Part shown: in pieces, positions 1 to 6,410 of the stretch
Numbering within the stretch: the first letter of the stretch is position 1
Layout: each line of letters begins with the position of its first letter
From: an uncultured bacterium
GTDB lineage: Bacteria; Bdellovibrionota_C; UBA2361; CAKMMH01
Reading direction: 5' to 3'
Length of the DNA: 9,114 nt
Assembly (NCBI GenBank): GCA_927798255.1
Contig: CAKMMH010000063.1
Span: forward strand, 1-9,114
Notes under the pieces: generated by a model
Seen by the model: the letters and a program-made list of their open reading frames with translations, nothing else
Database searches by the model: none
What the model was told of the DNA's origin: nothing
Position numbers and translations under genes: made by a program

Positions 1-120
1 TTATTGTTATTGAAAATTTAATTAGCTTTGTTTGACTGTTTAATTTTGCTTTTTTGTTTAATTAATTAATTGATGAAGTTTTTATCAAGCTAGATTAAAC
101 AATCAAACGAATATGTTGAT

Positions 121-159
121 ATATGTATATAAGAAATAATTTTTTTCTTATATATGTGT
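121..159. other. Long AT-rich hairpin in the gene-free region upstream of rpsK
   Basis: Positions 126-136 and 144-154 are exact reverse complements (11 pairs), and the stem extends outward to 121/159 with A-T and G-T pairs around a 7-base loop of mostly T. No coding frame is visible anywhere in 1-358 and I could not place a convincing sigma70 promoter there. The hairpin could be the end of a transcript entering from the left, or a leader structure for the ribosomal operon. It lies about 200 bases before the rpsK start, and no T-run follows the stem on the + strand, so neither role is shown. Confidence 0.4.
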
Positions 160-358
160 GGAGTACTTGGGATTATTTATCTATCAAAAAAGTGATTTAT
201 ATTATTTTAATACTTAAAACTAATATAAATATTCTATGTTTCAATTTGTATGATATTTGTAGCTCAAGTTTTTTAAATTAGTGTAATTTATAGTTAGAAT
301 TATTTATATAAATATAAAACCTTTATGTTTATGTAAAATTTCAAAAGGAGTATTTTAA

Positions 359-745
359 GTGGCAGACGCACGCACGAAAAAGAAAAAAGTTAAAAAGAAT
401 GTTCCTGTAGGAATAGTTCATATTCAAGCTACGTTTAACAATACGCTTGTTACCGTAACGGATCCAAGCGGAGATGTTATTGCTTGGTCAAGTTCAGGAT
501 GTAATGGATTTAAAAACTCTAGAAAATCAACTCCATTTGCTGCTCAAGTTACAGCAGAGCAAGCTGTTAAGAAAGCTAAAGAAATGGGAGTTAGAACAGT
601 CAGTATTTTGATTAAAGGACCAGGGGCTGGTAGAGAATCTGCTCTAAGAGCTATTTCAGGATGCGGAGTAACAGTTACATCAATTAAAGACATAACTCCG
701 GTTCCTCATAATGGATGTAGGGCTCGTAAGAGTAGACGTGTATAG
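359..745 (+). CDS. rpsK: 30S ribosomal protein S11
   Basis: Ribosomal protein S11 of the small-subunit platform, which binds 16S rRNA near the mRNA exit region. The 128-residue length is normal for the family. The core [19 protein letters not shown], the loop [13 protein letters not shown] and the basic C-terminus [11 protein letters not shown] are classic S11 sequence, so identification is secure. Translation starts at GTG, set by AAGGAG at 345-350, eight bases upstream; no in-frame ATG fits. rpsD follows after a 34-base gap, and rpoA and rplQ come next, as in the alpha operon. The usual upstream neighbour rpsM is not present in the 358 bases before it. Confidence 0.98.
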   Translation: MADARTKKKKVKKNVPVGIVHIQATFNNTLVTVTDPSGDVIAWSSSGCNGFKNSRKSTPFAAQVTAEQAVKKAKEMGVRTVSILIKGPGAGRESALRAISGCGVTVTSIKDITPVPHNGCRARKSRRV

Positions 746-779
746 TTTTAGTTTTCTTTAAAGTAAAGGTGTATTATAA

Positions 780-1406
780 ATGGCAAGATATACAGATGCA
801 AAATGTAAGTTATGTAGAAGGGAAGGCGAAAAACTTTTTCTTAAGGGAGAACGTTGTTACACAAATAAGTGTTCTCTAGAAAGAAGAGATGGTGTTCCTG
901 GACAACATGGAAAAAGAAGGCAGTCTTTTTCTGAATATAAACTTCAGTTAAGGGCTAAACAAAAAGTACGTAGAATTTATGGCGTATTAGAGAAACAGTT
1001 TAGAAAATATTATCAAAGAGCTGCAAGTGCAAAAGGTGTTACAGGTACTGAAATGCTTATTGCTCTTGAAAGACGTTTAGATAATATTGTATATAAAATG
1101 GGATTTGGTTTATCAAGAGCTCATGCTAGACAACTAGTAAGCCATGGTCTTATTTTAGTTAATGGAAAAAAGGTAAATATCCCATCATATCAGATTTCTG
1201 TAGGGGACACTATTGAAGTTTTACCTAAGAGTAAGCAAAAAGCAGATATTCAATCAGCTATGTCATTTGCACAAAGCCGTGTCATTCCTGATTGGTTATC
1301 ATTAGATAAGGATAACGTTAAAGGTGTTGTTAATGCTTTACCTGTACGTGAAAACTTATCTCCAACTATAAATGAACAACTTATTGTTGAATTGTATTCA
1401 CGATAA
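780..1406 (+). CDS. rpsD: 30S ribosomal protein S4, zinc-finger (C+) form
   Basis: Ribosomal protein S4, a primary 16S rRNA binder that nucleates assembly of the 30S body; in several bacteria it also represses its own operon. The 208-residue protein begins with a four-cysteine zinc finger (Cys9, Cys12, Cys26, Cys31), which many lineages have lost. The S4 RNA-binding domain spans about residues 96-160 and includes ERRLDNIVYKMGF and SRAHARQLVSHGLILVNGKK. The start is supported by AAAGG at 765-769, ten bases before ATG. It lies between rpsK and rpoA, as expected. Retention of all four cysteines argues against an alphaproteobacterial host, where the finger is normally absent (family knowledge). 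Confidence 0.98.
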   Translation: MARYTDAKCKLCRREGEKLFLKGERCYTNKCSLERRDGVPGQHGKRRQSFSEYKLQLRAKQKVRRIYGVLEKQFRKYYQRAASAKGVTGTEMLIALERRLDNIVYKMGFGLSRAHARQLVSHGLILVNGKKVNIPSYQISVGDTIEVLPKSKQKADIQSAMSFAQSRVIPDWLSLDKDNVKGVVNALPVRENLSPTINEQLIVELYSR

Positions 1407-1436
1407 TTTTAACTACTATTTAAAAAGAGGGTGTTA

Positions 1437-2453
1437 ATGAAACGTGTAAATCTTATGGATTTGATTACTCCTAAAAGAGTAGAAGTTACTAATGAGACAG
1501 GCGATAAACAATTCGGAAAGTTTGTTGCTGAACCATTAGAAAGAGGATTTGGAATAACATTAGGAAATGCTTTAAGACGTGTTATGTTATCAACTTTAGA
1601 AGGCGCTGCTATTACGTCAGTAAAGATTGATGGTGTAAGTCATGAATTTTCAACAATTCCTGGTGTCGTTGAGGACGTAACTGAGGTTATTTTGAATCTT
1701 AAAGAAGTTGTTTTAACAATAGATGGTAAAAGCGAAGGGCAATTATCATTAGATGTTCAAGGACCTTGTGATTTAGTTGCCGGAATGTTCGGTGGTGATC
1801 CCGCTGTTACGATTATCAACCCAGAGCTTAAAATAGCAACTCTTGGTGAAGGTGCTCATGTAAAAATGGATATTTCAGTAAAAACAGGTCGTGGTTATGT
1901 ATCTTCTGAAAATAATGAAGTGGAAGGCGCACCAGTTGGAACTATTTTTATAGATTCTATTTTCTCACCTGTAAGAAAAGTTAATACTGTAGTAACTAAT
2001 GCTCGTGTTGGTCAAAGAACTGACTATGATAAATTAACATTAGAAGTTTGGACTGATGGTAGCATTGATCCAAGGTGTGCGGTAGCAGAAGCTTCACATA
2101 TCTTAGTTGAACAATTAAATATTTTTGTTGGTGAAAACTTAATAGTTCAAGAAAAGAAAGAAGTTGTTGAAACACCTAAGACTAAGTTTGATGAGAACTT
2201 ATTTAAGAGAATCGATGAAATTGAGCTTAGTGTTAGAAGTGCAAACTGCTTAGAGAATGCTGATATTAAATATATTGGTGAGCTTGTTACTCGTACAGAG
2301 AATGAGATGCTAAGAACTAAGAACTTCGGTAGAAAGTCTTTAAATGAAATTAAGGAAGTTCTATCAGAGATGGGATTAAAGTTGGATATGAAGATTGATG
2401 GATTCCCTTCAAGAGAGGAATTAAACAATATGAGAAATCCAAATGCACAATAA
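1437..2453 (+). CDS. rpoA: DNA-directed RNA polymerase subunit alpha
   Basis: Alpha subunit of RNA polymerase, which dimerises to nucleate core assembly and contacts UP elements and activators through its C-terminal domain. The N-terminal domain contains FVAEPLERGFGITLGNALRR, the dimerisation and assembly region. The C-terminal domain carries ELSVRSANCL, matching the DNA-contacting 265-region of the E. coli protein, and KNFGRKSLNEI at the second contact surface. I chose ATG at 1437, giving 338 residues. An in-frame GTG at 1431 would add two residues but falls inside the ribosome binding site AGAGGG (1426-1431). The gene sits 30 bases after rpsD and 30 before rplQ. The frame is intact. Confidence 0.98.
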   Translation: MKRVNLMDLITPKRVEVTNETGDKQFGKFVAEPLERGFGITLGNALRRVMLSTLEGAAITSVKIDGVSHEFSTIPGVVEDVTEVILNLKEVVLTIDGKSEGQLSLDVQGPCDLVAGMFGGDPAVTIINPELKIATLGEGAHVKMDISVKTGRGYVSSENNEVEGAPVGTIFIDSIFSPVRKVNTVVTNARVGQRTDYDKLTLEVWTDGSIDPRCAVAEASHILVEQLNIFVGENLIVQEKKEVVETPKTKFDENLFKRIDEIELSVRSANCLENADIKYIGELVTRTENEMLRTKNFGRKSLNEIKEVLSEMGLKLDMKIDGFPSREELNNMRNPNAQ

Positions 2454-2483
2454 ATGAATTAAATTAAGGTGTAGGTAAGTAAA

Positions 2484-2834
2484 ATGCGACATTTAAATGC
2501 AAGAAGAAAATTTAATAGAACTCCAGCTCACAGACGTGCTTTGTTTAGAAATTTAGCAACAGCACTTCTAAAACACGGCAAAATCGAAACTACTTTAGAA
2601 AAAGCTAAAGATTTACGTGGTGTTGTTGAGCGTATAATTACTATGGCAAAAGTGGATAATTTACATAACAAAAGACAAGCTTTTAGTTATTTAGAAGAAA
2701 AAGAAGTTGTTCGTAAATTATTTTCTGAAATCGCTCCAAAATACAAAGAGCGTCCTGGTGGTTATACTCGTGTTACTAAAACTAACGTAAGATCAGGTGA
2801 CGCTGCTGAGATGGCGTATATTGAGTTAGTATAA
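2484..2834 (+). CDS. rplQ: 50S ribosomal protein L17
   Basis: Ribosomal protein L17 of the large subunit, located near the polypeptide exit tunnel. The N-terminal signature runs from MRHLNARRKFNRT through HRRALFRNLATALLKHGKIETT, followed by AKDLRGVVERIITMA; the 116-residue length is typical. ATG at 2484 is preceded by AAGGTG (2466-2471) and a closer AGGT at 2473-2476. It is the last gene of the rpsK-rpsD-rpoA-rplQ group, its usual position, and an AT-rich hairpin follows at 2852-2897, consistent with the operon ending here. Confidence 0.98.
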   Translation: MRHLNARRKFNRTPAHRRALFRNLATALLKHGKIETTLEKAKDLRGVVERIITMAKVDNLHNKRQAFSYLEEKEVVRKLFSEIAPKYKERPGGYTRVTKTNVRSGDAAEMAYIELV

Positions 2835-2851
2835 GATATAGAAAGTTTTAT

Positions 2852-2897
2852 CTTTAAAATAAGAAATATCTTTTAAAAGGATATTCTTATTTTAAAG
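2852..2897 (+). terminator. Probable 3' hairpin closing the ribosomal operon
   Basis: CTTTAAAATAAGAAATATC (2852-2870) pairs with positions 2880-2897 as an 18-pair stem with one bulged base and a 9-base loop. It starts 17 bases after the rplQ stop. The stem is almost all A-T and no clean T-run follows on the + strand, so it could act as a weak intrinsic terminator or a transcript-stabilising 3' structure. Confidence 0.5.
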
Positions 2898-2950
2898 TAA
2901 GCTTTTAGGTACGATGAAATATATTTTATAGTTTTAATTTTGGTATTTTA

Positions 2951-3262
2951 ATGCTAGAAGAATTATTTAAGCTGTTAAATGAAGCTAGAAATGAAGATGA
3001 TGAAGAAAGAAAGTTGTCTTTGTTTGAAGAGTATTCTGGCAAGTTAGATTCATTCTTAAATAATTCAGAAAGTGTTGCTAAAGTTAGTAAGTCAGACCTA
3101 GAAAGGTTAAATTCTCTTCACACACAAGTTCAAAAAGAAGTAAAGTCAATTTTTTCAGATTTTAAAAAAAGCATAAAAAGTTTTCAAAAAGTTAATAAAG
3201 GTATTAAAGCATATATTGGTATGCCAAAAAGCGTGACTACACGTAATACTAAAAAAGGGTAA
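2951..3262 (+). CDS. Small helical protein of unknown function upstream of lptE
   Basis: I do not recognise this 103-residue protein. It is strongly charged, with no signal peptide, membrane segment or cysteine, and is therefore probably cytoplasmic. Residues 1-80 look almost wholly helical, with an acidic first part (EARNEDDEERK) and a Ser/Lys-rich middle that could form a coiled coil; the last 25 residues are basic. No good Shine-Dalgarno sequence precedes ATG at 2951, so the start is less certain than for its neighbours. The stop lies five bases before the lptE start, and lptE's ribosome binding site lies inside its last codons, so the two are probably co-transcribed and translationally coupled. 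Codon use looks like the flanking genes, supporting a real gene. Confidence 0.8.
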   Translation: MLEELFKLLNEARNEDDEERKLSLFEEYSGKLDSFLNNSESVAKVSKSDLERLNSLHTQVQKEVKSIFSDFKKSIKSFQKVNKGIKAYIGMPKSVTTRNTKKG

Positions 3263-3267
3263 GATTT

Positions 3268-3864
3268 ATGTTTAAAAATTTTATTAAAATTATTATTTCA
3301 AGTTTAGTTTTTGTTTTTGTAGGTTGTGGTTATACTTTTATAGGAAGTGGTTCTTCTCTACCTCCAAATGTGAAATCTGTTTATATTCCTTTTGTCACTA
3401 ATTTAAGTTCTGAAACGTATATTACACCATTAATTACAGAAGCTTTAAGAGAAGAGTTTGAAAAGTATGGTGTATTAAAAGTTGTTGATTCAACAGAAAA
3501 TTATGATTCTATTTTAAATGTTACAATTCTTTCAGTAGGCGAAGAATCAAGGACAGTTACTGCAAATACAGAATCAGAACTTCAAGGGGATTTGATTTTA
3601 AATTTACAAGTAGAGCTTACAAGACGAGATGGTACTATTTTGTGGGCAAATCCTCATATGTCGATGTCACGTTCTTATGCTGCAGATTTAAGTACAGTTG
3701 TTACGGGATCATCTAGCTTTGCACAAAGTGGTATGAGTGCTTCTGATCTTCAACATTTAGGAAATAATGAAGTTTCTCGTTCACAACAGCGTATTACTAT
3801 GGAAAATTTAATTGAAGAAACTTCAAAGAAAATTTATATGCAAGCGGTAGCGCCAAGCTTTTAA
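3268..3864 (+). CDS. lptE: LPS-assembly lipoprotein LptE family
   Basis: Probable LptE, the lipoprotein that plugs the LptD beta-barrel and helps insert lipopolysaccharide into the outer membrane. A lipoprotein signal peptide is plain: FKNFIK, a hydrophobic stretch at residues 8-18, then the lipobox FVGC with Cys20 as the lipidated residue. After it comes GYTFIGSGSSLPPNVKSVYI, the typical start of mature LptE/DUF-type LPS lipoproteins (a Gly-Tyr after the cysteine and a short strand giving IPFVTN), followed by a helix (ITEALREEFEKYG) and strands ending in LQVELTRRDGTILW. Length (198) is normal. AAAGGG at 3254-3259 sets the start. LptE proteins are weakly conserved, so the family call rests on architecture more than identity. 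Confidence 0.85.
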   Translation: MFKNFIKIIISSLVFVFVGCGYTFIGSGSSLPPNVKSVYIPFVTNLSSETYITPLITEALREEFEKYGVLKVVDSTENYDSILNVTILSVGEESRTVTANTESELQGDLILNLQVELTRRDGTILWANPHMSMSRSYAADLSTVVTGSSSFAQSGMSASDLQHLGNNEVSRSQQRITMENLIEETSKKIYMQAVAPSF

Positions 3865-3880
3865 TAATTTTTTAATTTTC

Positions 3881-4615
3881 ATGAATAAAAAAAAATCAAA
3901 AGATTCTTTATTAGTAGATATTTTACTAAAAAGGGGACTTGCAGATTCACGCTTAAGGGCAGAGTCTATGATAAGCTCAGGTGAAGTGTATGTTAATGGT
4001 GAAGCTATAAGTAGCATAAACGCCGCATTAAAAGATGAAAATTTATTGATAGAAATTTTCCCCAAACTTTTTGTAAGTCGCGCTGGTTATAAACTTAAAA
4101 AAGCACTTGATGAATTTAAAATTAATTTAAAAGATAAAATTTGTATTGATGCTGGTTCATCTACAGGAGGATTTACTGATTGTATGCTTCAATATGGGGC
4201 AAAAAAAATTTTCGCAGTAGATAGTGCATATAATGAACTTGATTGGAAATTAAGAAATGATAATCGTGTTGAAGTACATGAAAGAACGAGAATATCAGAT
4301 TTAGTATTAGCTGAAAAAGTAGATTTTATTTCAGTTGATTTATCTTTAATATCAATTAAAAAAGTTCTAAAAGATATTATTTCACACCTAAAACCATCGG
4401 GCGAAATGGTGATTTTAATTAAACCTCAATACGAAATAGAAACCAATAAACTTCCTCAAGGTGGTATTATAACTGATAGTAAAACTCATGAAGAAATATT
4501 AAATGATTTACAAAGTTTTTTTGAGTCGTTAAATTTAGAAGTTTTAGGAATTACCACATCACCTATTAGGGGGATGTATGGTAATGTCGAATTCCTCTCT
4601 TATATGAAAAAATAA
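3881..4615 (+). CDS. tlyA: TlyA-type rRNA 2'-O-methyltransferase (hemolysin A family)
   Basis: Member of the TlyA family of S-adenosylmethionine-dependent methyltransferases, which 2'-O-methylate cytidines of 16S and/or 23S rRNA and influence capreomycin sensitivity in some bacteria. Residues 8-60 form an S4 RNA-binding domain (LLVDILLKRGLADSR, ISSGEVYVNG). The FtsJ-like domain begins at SRAGYKL and has SAM motif I at DAGSSTGGFTD (90-100). Residues Lys71, Asp153, Lys181 and Glu237 line up with the K-D-K-E catalytic tetrad of the family. Length (244) is normal. No Shine-Dalgarno sequence is visible; the gap from lptE is 16 bases. The last two codons and the stop are inside the left arm of the palindrome at 4607-4734. 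Confidence 0.93.
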   Translation: MNKKKSKDSLLVDILLKRGLADSRLRAESMISSGEVYVNGEAISSINAALKDENLLIEIFPKLFVSRAGYKLKKALDEFKINLKDKICIDAGSSTGGFTDCMLQYGAKKIFAVDSAYNELDWKLRNDNRVEVHERTRISDLVLAEKVDFISVDLSLISIKKVLKDIISHLKPSGEMVILIKPQYEIETNKLPQGGIITDSKTHEEILNDLQSFFESLNLEVLGITTSPIRGMYGNVEFLSYMKK

Positions 4616-4734
4616 ACGATCCACTCGATACTGCGTCGTTGTTTGAGGGAGACGCCGTCCTCGCTGTACTGATAGTACACCTGCGGGGGCGTCCCCTCAA
4701 ACGCCTAGCATTATCGATGCCTCGTTTATTTTTT
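4607..4734. repeat. Large imperfect palindrome, likely mobile palindromic repeat
   Basis: Outer arms AAAAAATAAACGA (4607-4619) and its exact complement (4722-4734) enclose further nested pairs: TCGATA (4625-4630) with TATCGA (4712-4717), GTTTGAGGG (4641-4649) with CCCTCAAAC (4694-4702), GACGCC (4651-4656) with GGCGTC (4688-4693), and a tip TGTACT-GAT-AGTACA at 4665-4679. The element is clearly richer in G and C than everything around it. This architecture matches short palindromic or MITE-like repeats that scatter through genomes, but copy number cannot be seen here. Because the right arm ends in TTTATTTTTT it may also end tlyA transcription. Confidence 0.65.
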
Positions 4735-4809
4735 ATAGAATATACCTTTTCCGCGCCTCAGCGATTTTTATGGTTCGAAGATATGTTTCTTAATTTTGGC
4801 GATGCATCG

Positions 4810-4837
4810 AAAAAATATCCCTTGCGGGATATTTTTT
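4810..4837. terminator. Perfect hairpin with A/T flanks, possible bidirectional terminator
   Basis: AAAAAATATCCC (4810-4821) and GGGATATTTTTT (4826-4837) form a perfect 12-pair stem with a TTGC loop. The A-run on one side and T-run on the other would let it end transcripts from either direction. It could be the terminator for tlyA read-through, or part of the repeat that starts at 4607, since the intervening 75 bases hold no gene. Confidence 0.6.
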
Positions 4838-4939
4838 AAATTGTATTTTGAAATCAATAACCTGAAATAGTATCTTGCGTTCAGTAATATGTTTTATTGG
4901 TATTCCTAAGCTCGGTACGGATGGACTATTTAACCACAG

Positions 4940-5362
4940 TCAATATGGTAGATAAAAAAAGGGCAACAAGCATTTTTTTCTTGTTGCCCCCACAAAGCAA
5001 AAACACAGGATAAATATGTAACTATATAGCGTACTAAAAATTTTCCGCATCAAGATTATCATGTGAATGGCAAAACCAAATAAGCCAAAAAAGTTTTTAA
5101 CCTTTTTACAACCTACCTTAATAAGCTATGGCCTTGTCCATGAACCTTCAAAAAAGACTACCGCCTTTTTCTAATAACGGTTAAACATCATCAAAGCTTC
5201 AAAACACGCTCTCTTTTCTATGAAACGCCTAAAAATAGCGGCGACTACGCACAGAAAAAACTTAGCGGTTCCTACTAATTAGCGGGCCCTAGGATAATCT
5301 TTCATATCAACTTTAGTGCCACATGCTAAACATAACCTTCCATCCACCCTGTAAATTACTTA
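4940..5362 (-). pseudogene. Stop-interrupted coding-like frame (decayed gene or unrecognised RNA)
   Basis: One minus-strand frame from 5359 downward has few stops for such AT-rich DNA: TAA at 5281-5279, TAG at 5173-5171, TAG at 5128-5126 and TGA at 4942-4940. It then stays open for 49 more codons to TAA at 4792-4790. The first segment reads RLCLACGTKVDMKDYPRAR, with a CxxC pair as in a zinc ribbon; the second contains KFFLCVVAAIFRR. The other minus frame I translated is densely stopped. No start codon with a ribosome binding site was found and I do not recognise the product. A perfect minus-strand terminator sits at 4954-4989, so transcription on this strand is plausible; a structured RNA of about 400 bases is the alternative. 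Signature sequences of tmRNA, RNase P RNA, 6S and SRP RNA were sought and not found. Confidence 0.3.
4954..4989 (-). terminator. Strong minus-strand intrinsic terminator
   Basis: Read on the minus strand, GGGCAACAAG (4989-4980) and CTTGTTGCCC (4970-4961) form a perfect 10-pair stem with a 9-base loop, followed at once by seven T (4960-4954). On the + strand the stem is followed by CCACAAAG, so it works in the minus direction. It is the best-formed terminator of the window, yet no intact minus-strand gene lies upstream of it. Confidence 0.8.
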
Positions 5363-5466
5363 TCGATTAAAAAGAAAAAAAACTTAATATTTTAAAAGTA
5401 TTTTTTTTTGAAAAATATTAATAAGTTAAAAGTGTATATTTAAAAATTTATTTTCTAATAAAAAAT

Positions 5467-5495
5467 TTGCTTAAGATTTATATATTTTATATCAT
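5467..5495 (+). promoter_or_regulatory. Candidate sigma70 promoter of the 5551 gene
   Basis: TTGCTT (5467-5472) and TATCAT (5490-5495) are separated by 17 bases, the ideal spacing, and lie 55 bases before the ATG at 5551. The whole area is AT-rich, so chance matches are common; the position just upstream of an isolated gene with its own terminator favours it. Confidence 0.4.
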
Positions 5496-5550
5496 GTGGT
5501 TAATATTTTAATCAGTCTAATAAACCTATACTAGCTGAAAGGAGTTTAAA

Positions 5551-6039
5551 ATGGCTGATACTGATAAGGTTTGTGATAATCGATGTGAGTTTCTCAAATT
5601 TCCTCGATCTTTCAAGCATAAGTTTGCGATGAAAAAAGTTGGAATTGTGATTATCAATAATTACTCCTATTACAGGGATAAAGGGATCTTGTTTAAAGAG
5701 GATGACCAATGGAAGTTGAAAACTTCGAAGGCTGTTCTCGATTTCGATCCTCTGACGTCTTTGCTCGTTCACACTGAAGGAGATGTGGACGATGCATACG
5801 TCATCGATGCTGACGTCTTCGAATCCACATACGAGCCGATTCCTGGGCAACCTGGTTTTTACCGTAAAAAGGTCCAAACAGAGGTTTTTATTGTAAACCG
5901 GGGGATCGCAGTCTTTGTGAAAAGCTTCGGGGATGAAAATCCGCGGCTCGCCCAAGCTGGTGATGTTGTCGGAGTTGACCCTAAGGGAGGGGTCTATATC
6001 ATCGATAATTTCCGCAAAACTTATGAGTTCATCGATTAG
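5551..6039 (+). CDS. PGDYG-like protein, GC-richer than its surroundings
   Basis: A 162-residue soluble protein without signal peptide or membrane segment. Its second half resembles the PGDYG family, common in phages and prophages: YRKK at 104-107, then AGDVVGVDPKGGVYIID and the closing F-x-x-T-Y-E at 154-159. The first half ends in a similar block, AYVIDADVFESTYEPI (82-97), with F-x-x-T-Y-E at 90-95, so the protein may hold two related domains. The biochemical role of the family is unknown to me. AAAGGAG at 5538-5544 gives an excellent start, and a terminator follows at 6086. The gene is alone, clearly GC-richer than the ribosomal genes and uses codons such as CTC, GTC, TTC and ATC much more, which suggests acquisition from elsewhere. 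The family call rests on remembered motifs, not on a search. Confidence 0.85.
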   Translation: MADTDKVCDNRCEFLKFPRSFKHKFAMKKVGIVIINNYSYYRDKGILFKEDDQWKLKTSKAVLDFDPLTSLLVHTEGDVDDAYVIDADVFESTYEPIPGQPGFYRKKVQTEVFIVNRGIAVFVKSFGDENPRLAQAGDVVGVDPKGGVYIIDNFRKTYEFID

Positions 6040-6085
6040 TCTTTTGCGGGGTGCAAAAAACCCCAATATGGTTTAGCTTGATATA

Positions 6086-6126
6086 AGAGAGCTGGGTTAT
6101 CAAGTGATGCCCGGTTCTCTTTTTTT
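6086..6126 (+). terminator. Intrinsic terminator of the 5551 gene
   Basis: AGAGAGCTGGG (6086-6096) pairs with CCCGGTTCTCT (6110-6120) over 11 positions, two of them G-T, around a 13-base loop, and a run of T follows to 6126. It lies 46 bases after the stop of the PGDYG-like gene. Confidence 0.85.
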
Positions 6127-6361
6127 AATTTTTCTTTGTTTTTCTTAGTAATTAAAAGCTGTTAATAAGATCTATAATCACAATTGTTACTGTCTAGAAT
6201 AGAAATCAGTTCAAATAATCTTGTCTTTTGTCATTTTATAAAAAAGTAATATTTTGTTAGATTAAAACATTCTTAAAAACTTGCCAATTTTTCCTCTAAA
6301 TCCCTTTACTTTTACTAAAATAAAAGGTAAAAAATTATATTGAATTTTTTTAAAAAAATTT

Positions 6362-6410
6362 AAAAAAGAGAATTCTATTCTTTATTAAGTGATGCCTAAT
6401 TTTCTTTTTT
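6362..6410 (+). terminator. Second, related terminator with no gene in front of it
   Basis: AAAAAAGAGAATT (6362-6374) pairs with AATTTTCTTTTTT (6398-6410) over 13 positions with one G-T pair; the 3' arm is itself T-rich. An alternative 9-pair stem uses ATGCCTAAT (6392-6400) and ATTAGGTAT (6411-6419). The block around AAGTGATGCC (6387-6396) is nearly the same as in the terminator at 6086. Between the two (6127-6361) I see no coding frame, only AT-rich sequence with a small hairpin near 6305-6331. Confidence 0.5.

Noticed and set aside
1431..1436. GTG at 1431 as the rpoA start
   Set aside because: It overlaps the ribosome binding site AGAGGG; ATG at 1437 has proper spacing.
2147..2428. Open frame of 93 codons on the minus strand inside rpoA
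   Set aside because: It is the shadow of the conserved alpha C-terminal domain, Ser/Phe/Leu-rich and without a ribosome binding site.
3823..4065. Open frame of 80 codons on the minus strand across the lptE-tlyA junction
   Set aside because: It overlaps two well-supported genes and has no recognisable features.
4770..4790. tRNA-like GGTTCGAAG resembling a T-loop
   Set aside because: The flanking bases do not make a T-arm stem and no acceptor stem or anticodon arm can be drawn around it.
4639..4839. Open frame of 66 codons on the + strand after tlyA
   Set aside because: It starts at TTG inside the palindrome without a ribosome binding site and runs through both arms and the perfect hairpin at 4810-4837; the sequence is explained by the repeat structure.
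4954..5362. tmRNA, RNase P RNA, 6S or SRP RNA on the minus strand
   Set aside because: Size and terminator would fit, and short matches occur (TAGTCGC, ACAAGGCCA, GAGAGC), but the invariant tmRNA acceptor/TTCGA ends, the RNase P GGAAAGTCC core and the SRP tetraloop region are not found, so no name is justified.
5381..5427. AT-rich inverted repeat AACTTAATATTTT with its near-complement
   Set aside because: Pairing needs bulges, contains no G-C core and lies in sequence so AT-rich that it may be chance; no orientation or function could be supported.
5512..6066. Open frame of 184 codons on the minus strand
   Set aside because: It mirrors the 5551-6039 gene. The + strand has AAAGGAG, a promoter-like sequence, a + strand terminator and PGDYG-like motifs; the minus strand has none of these.
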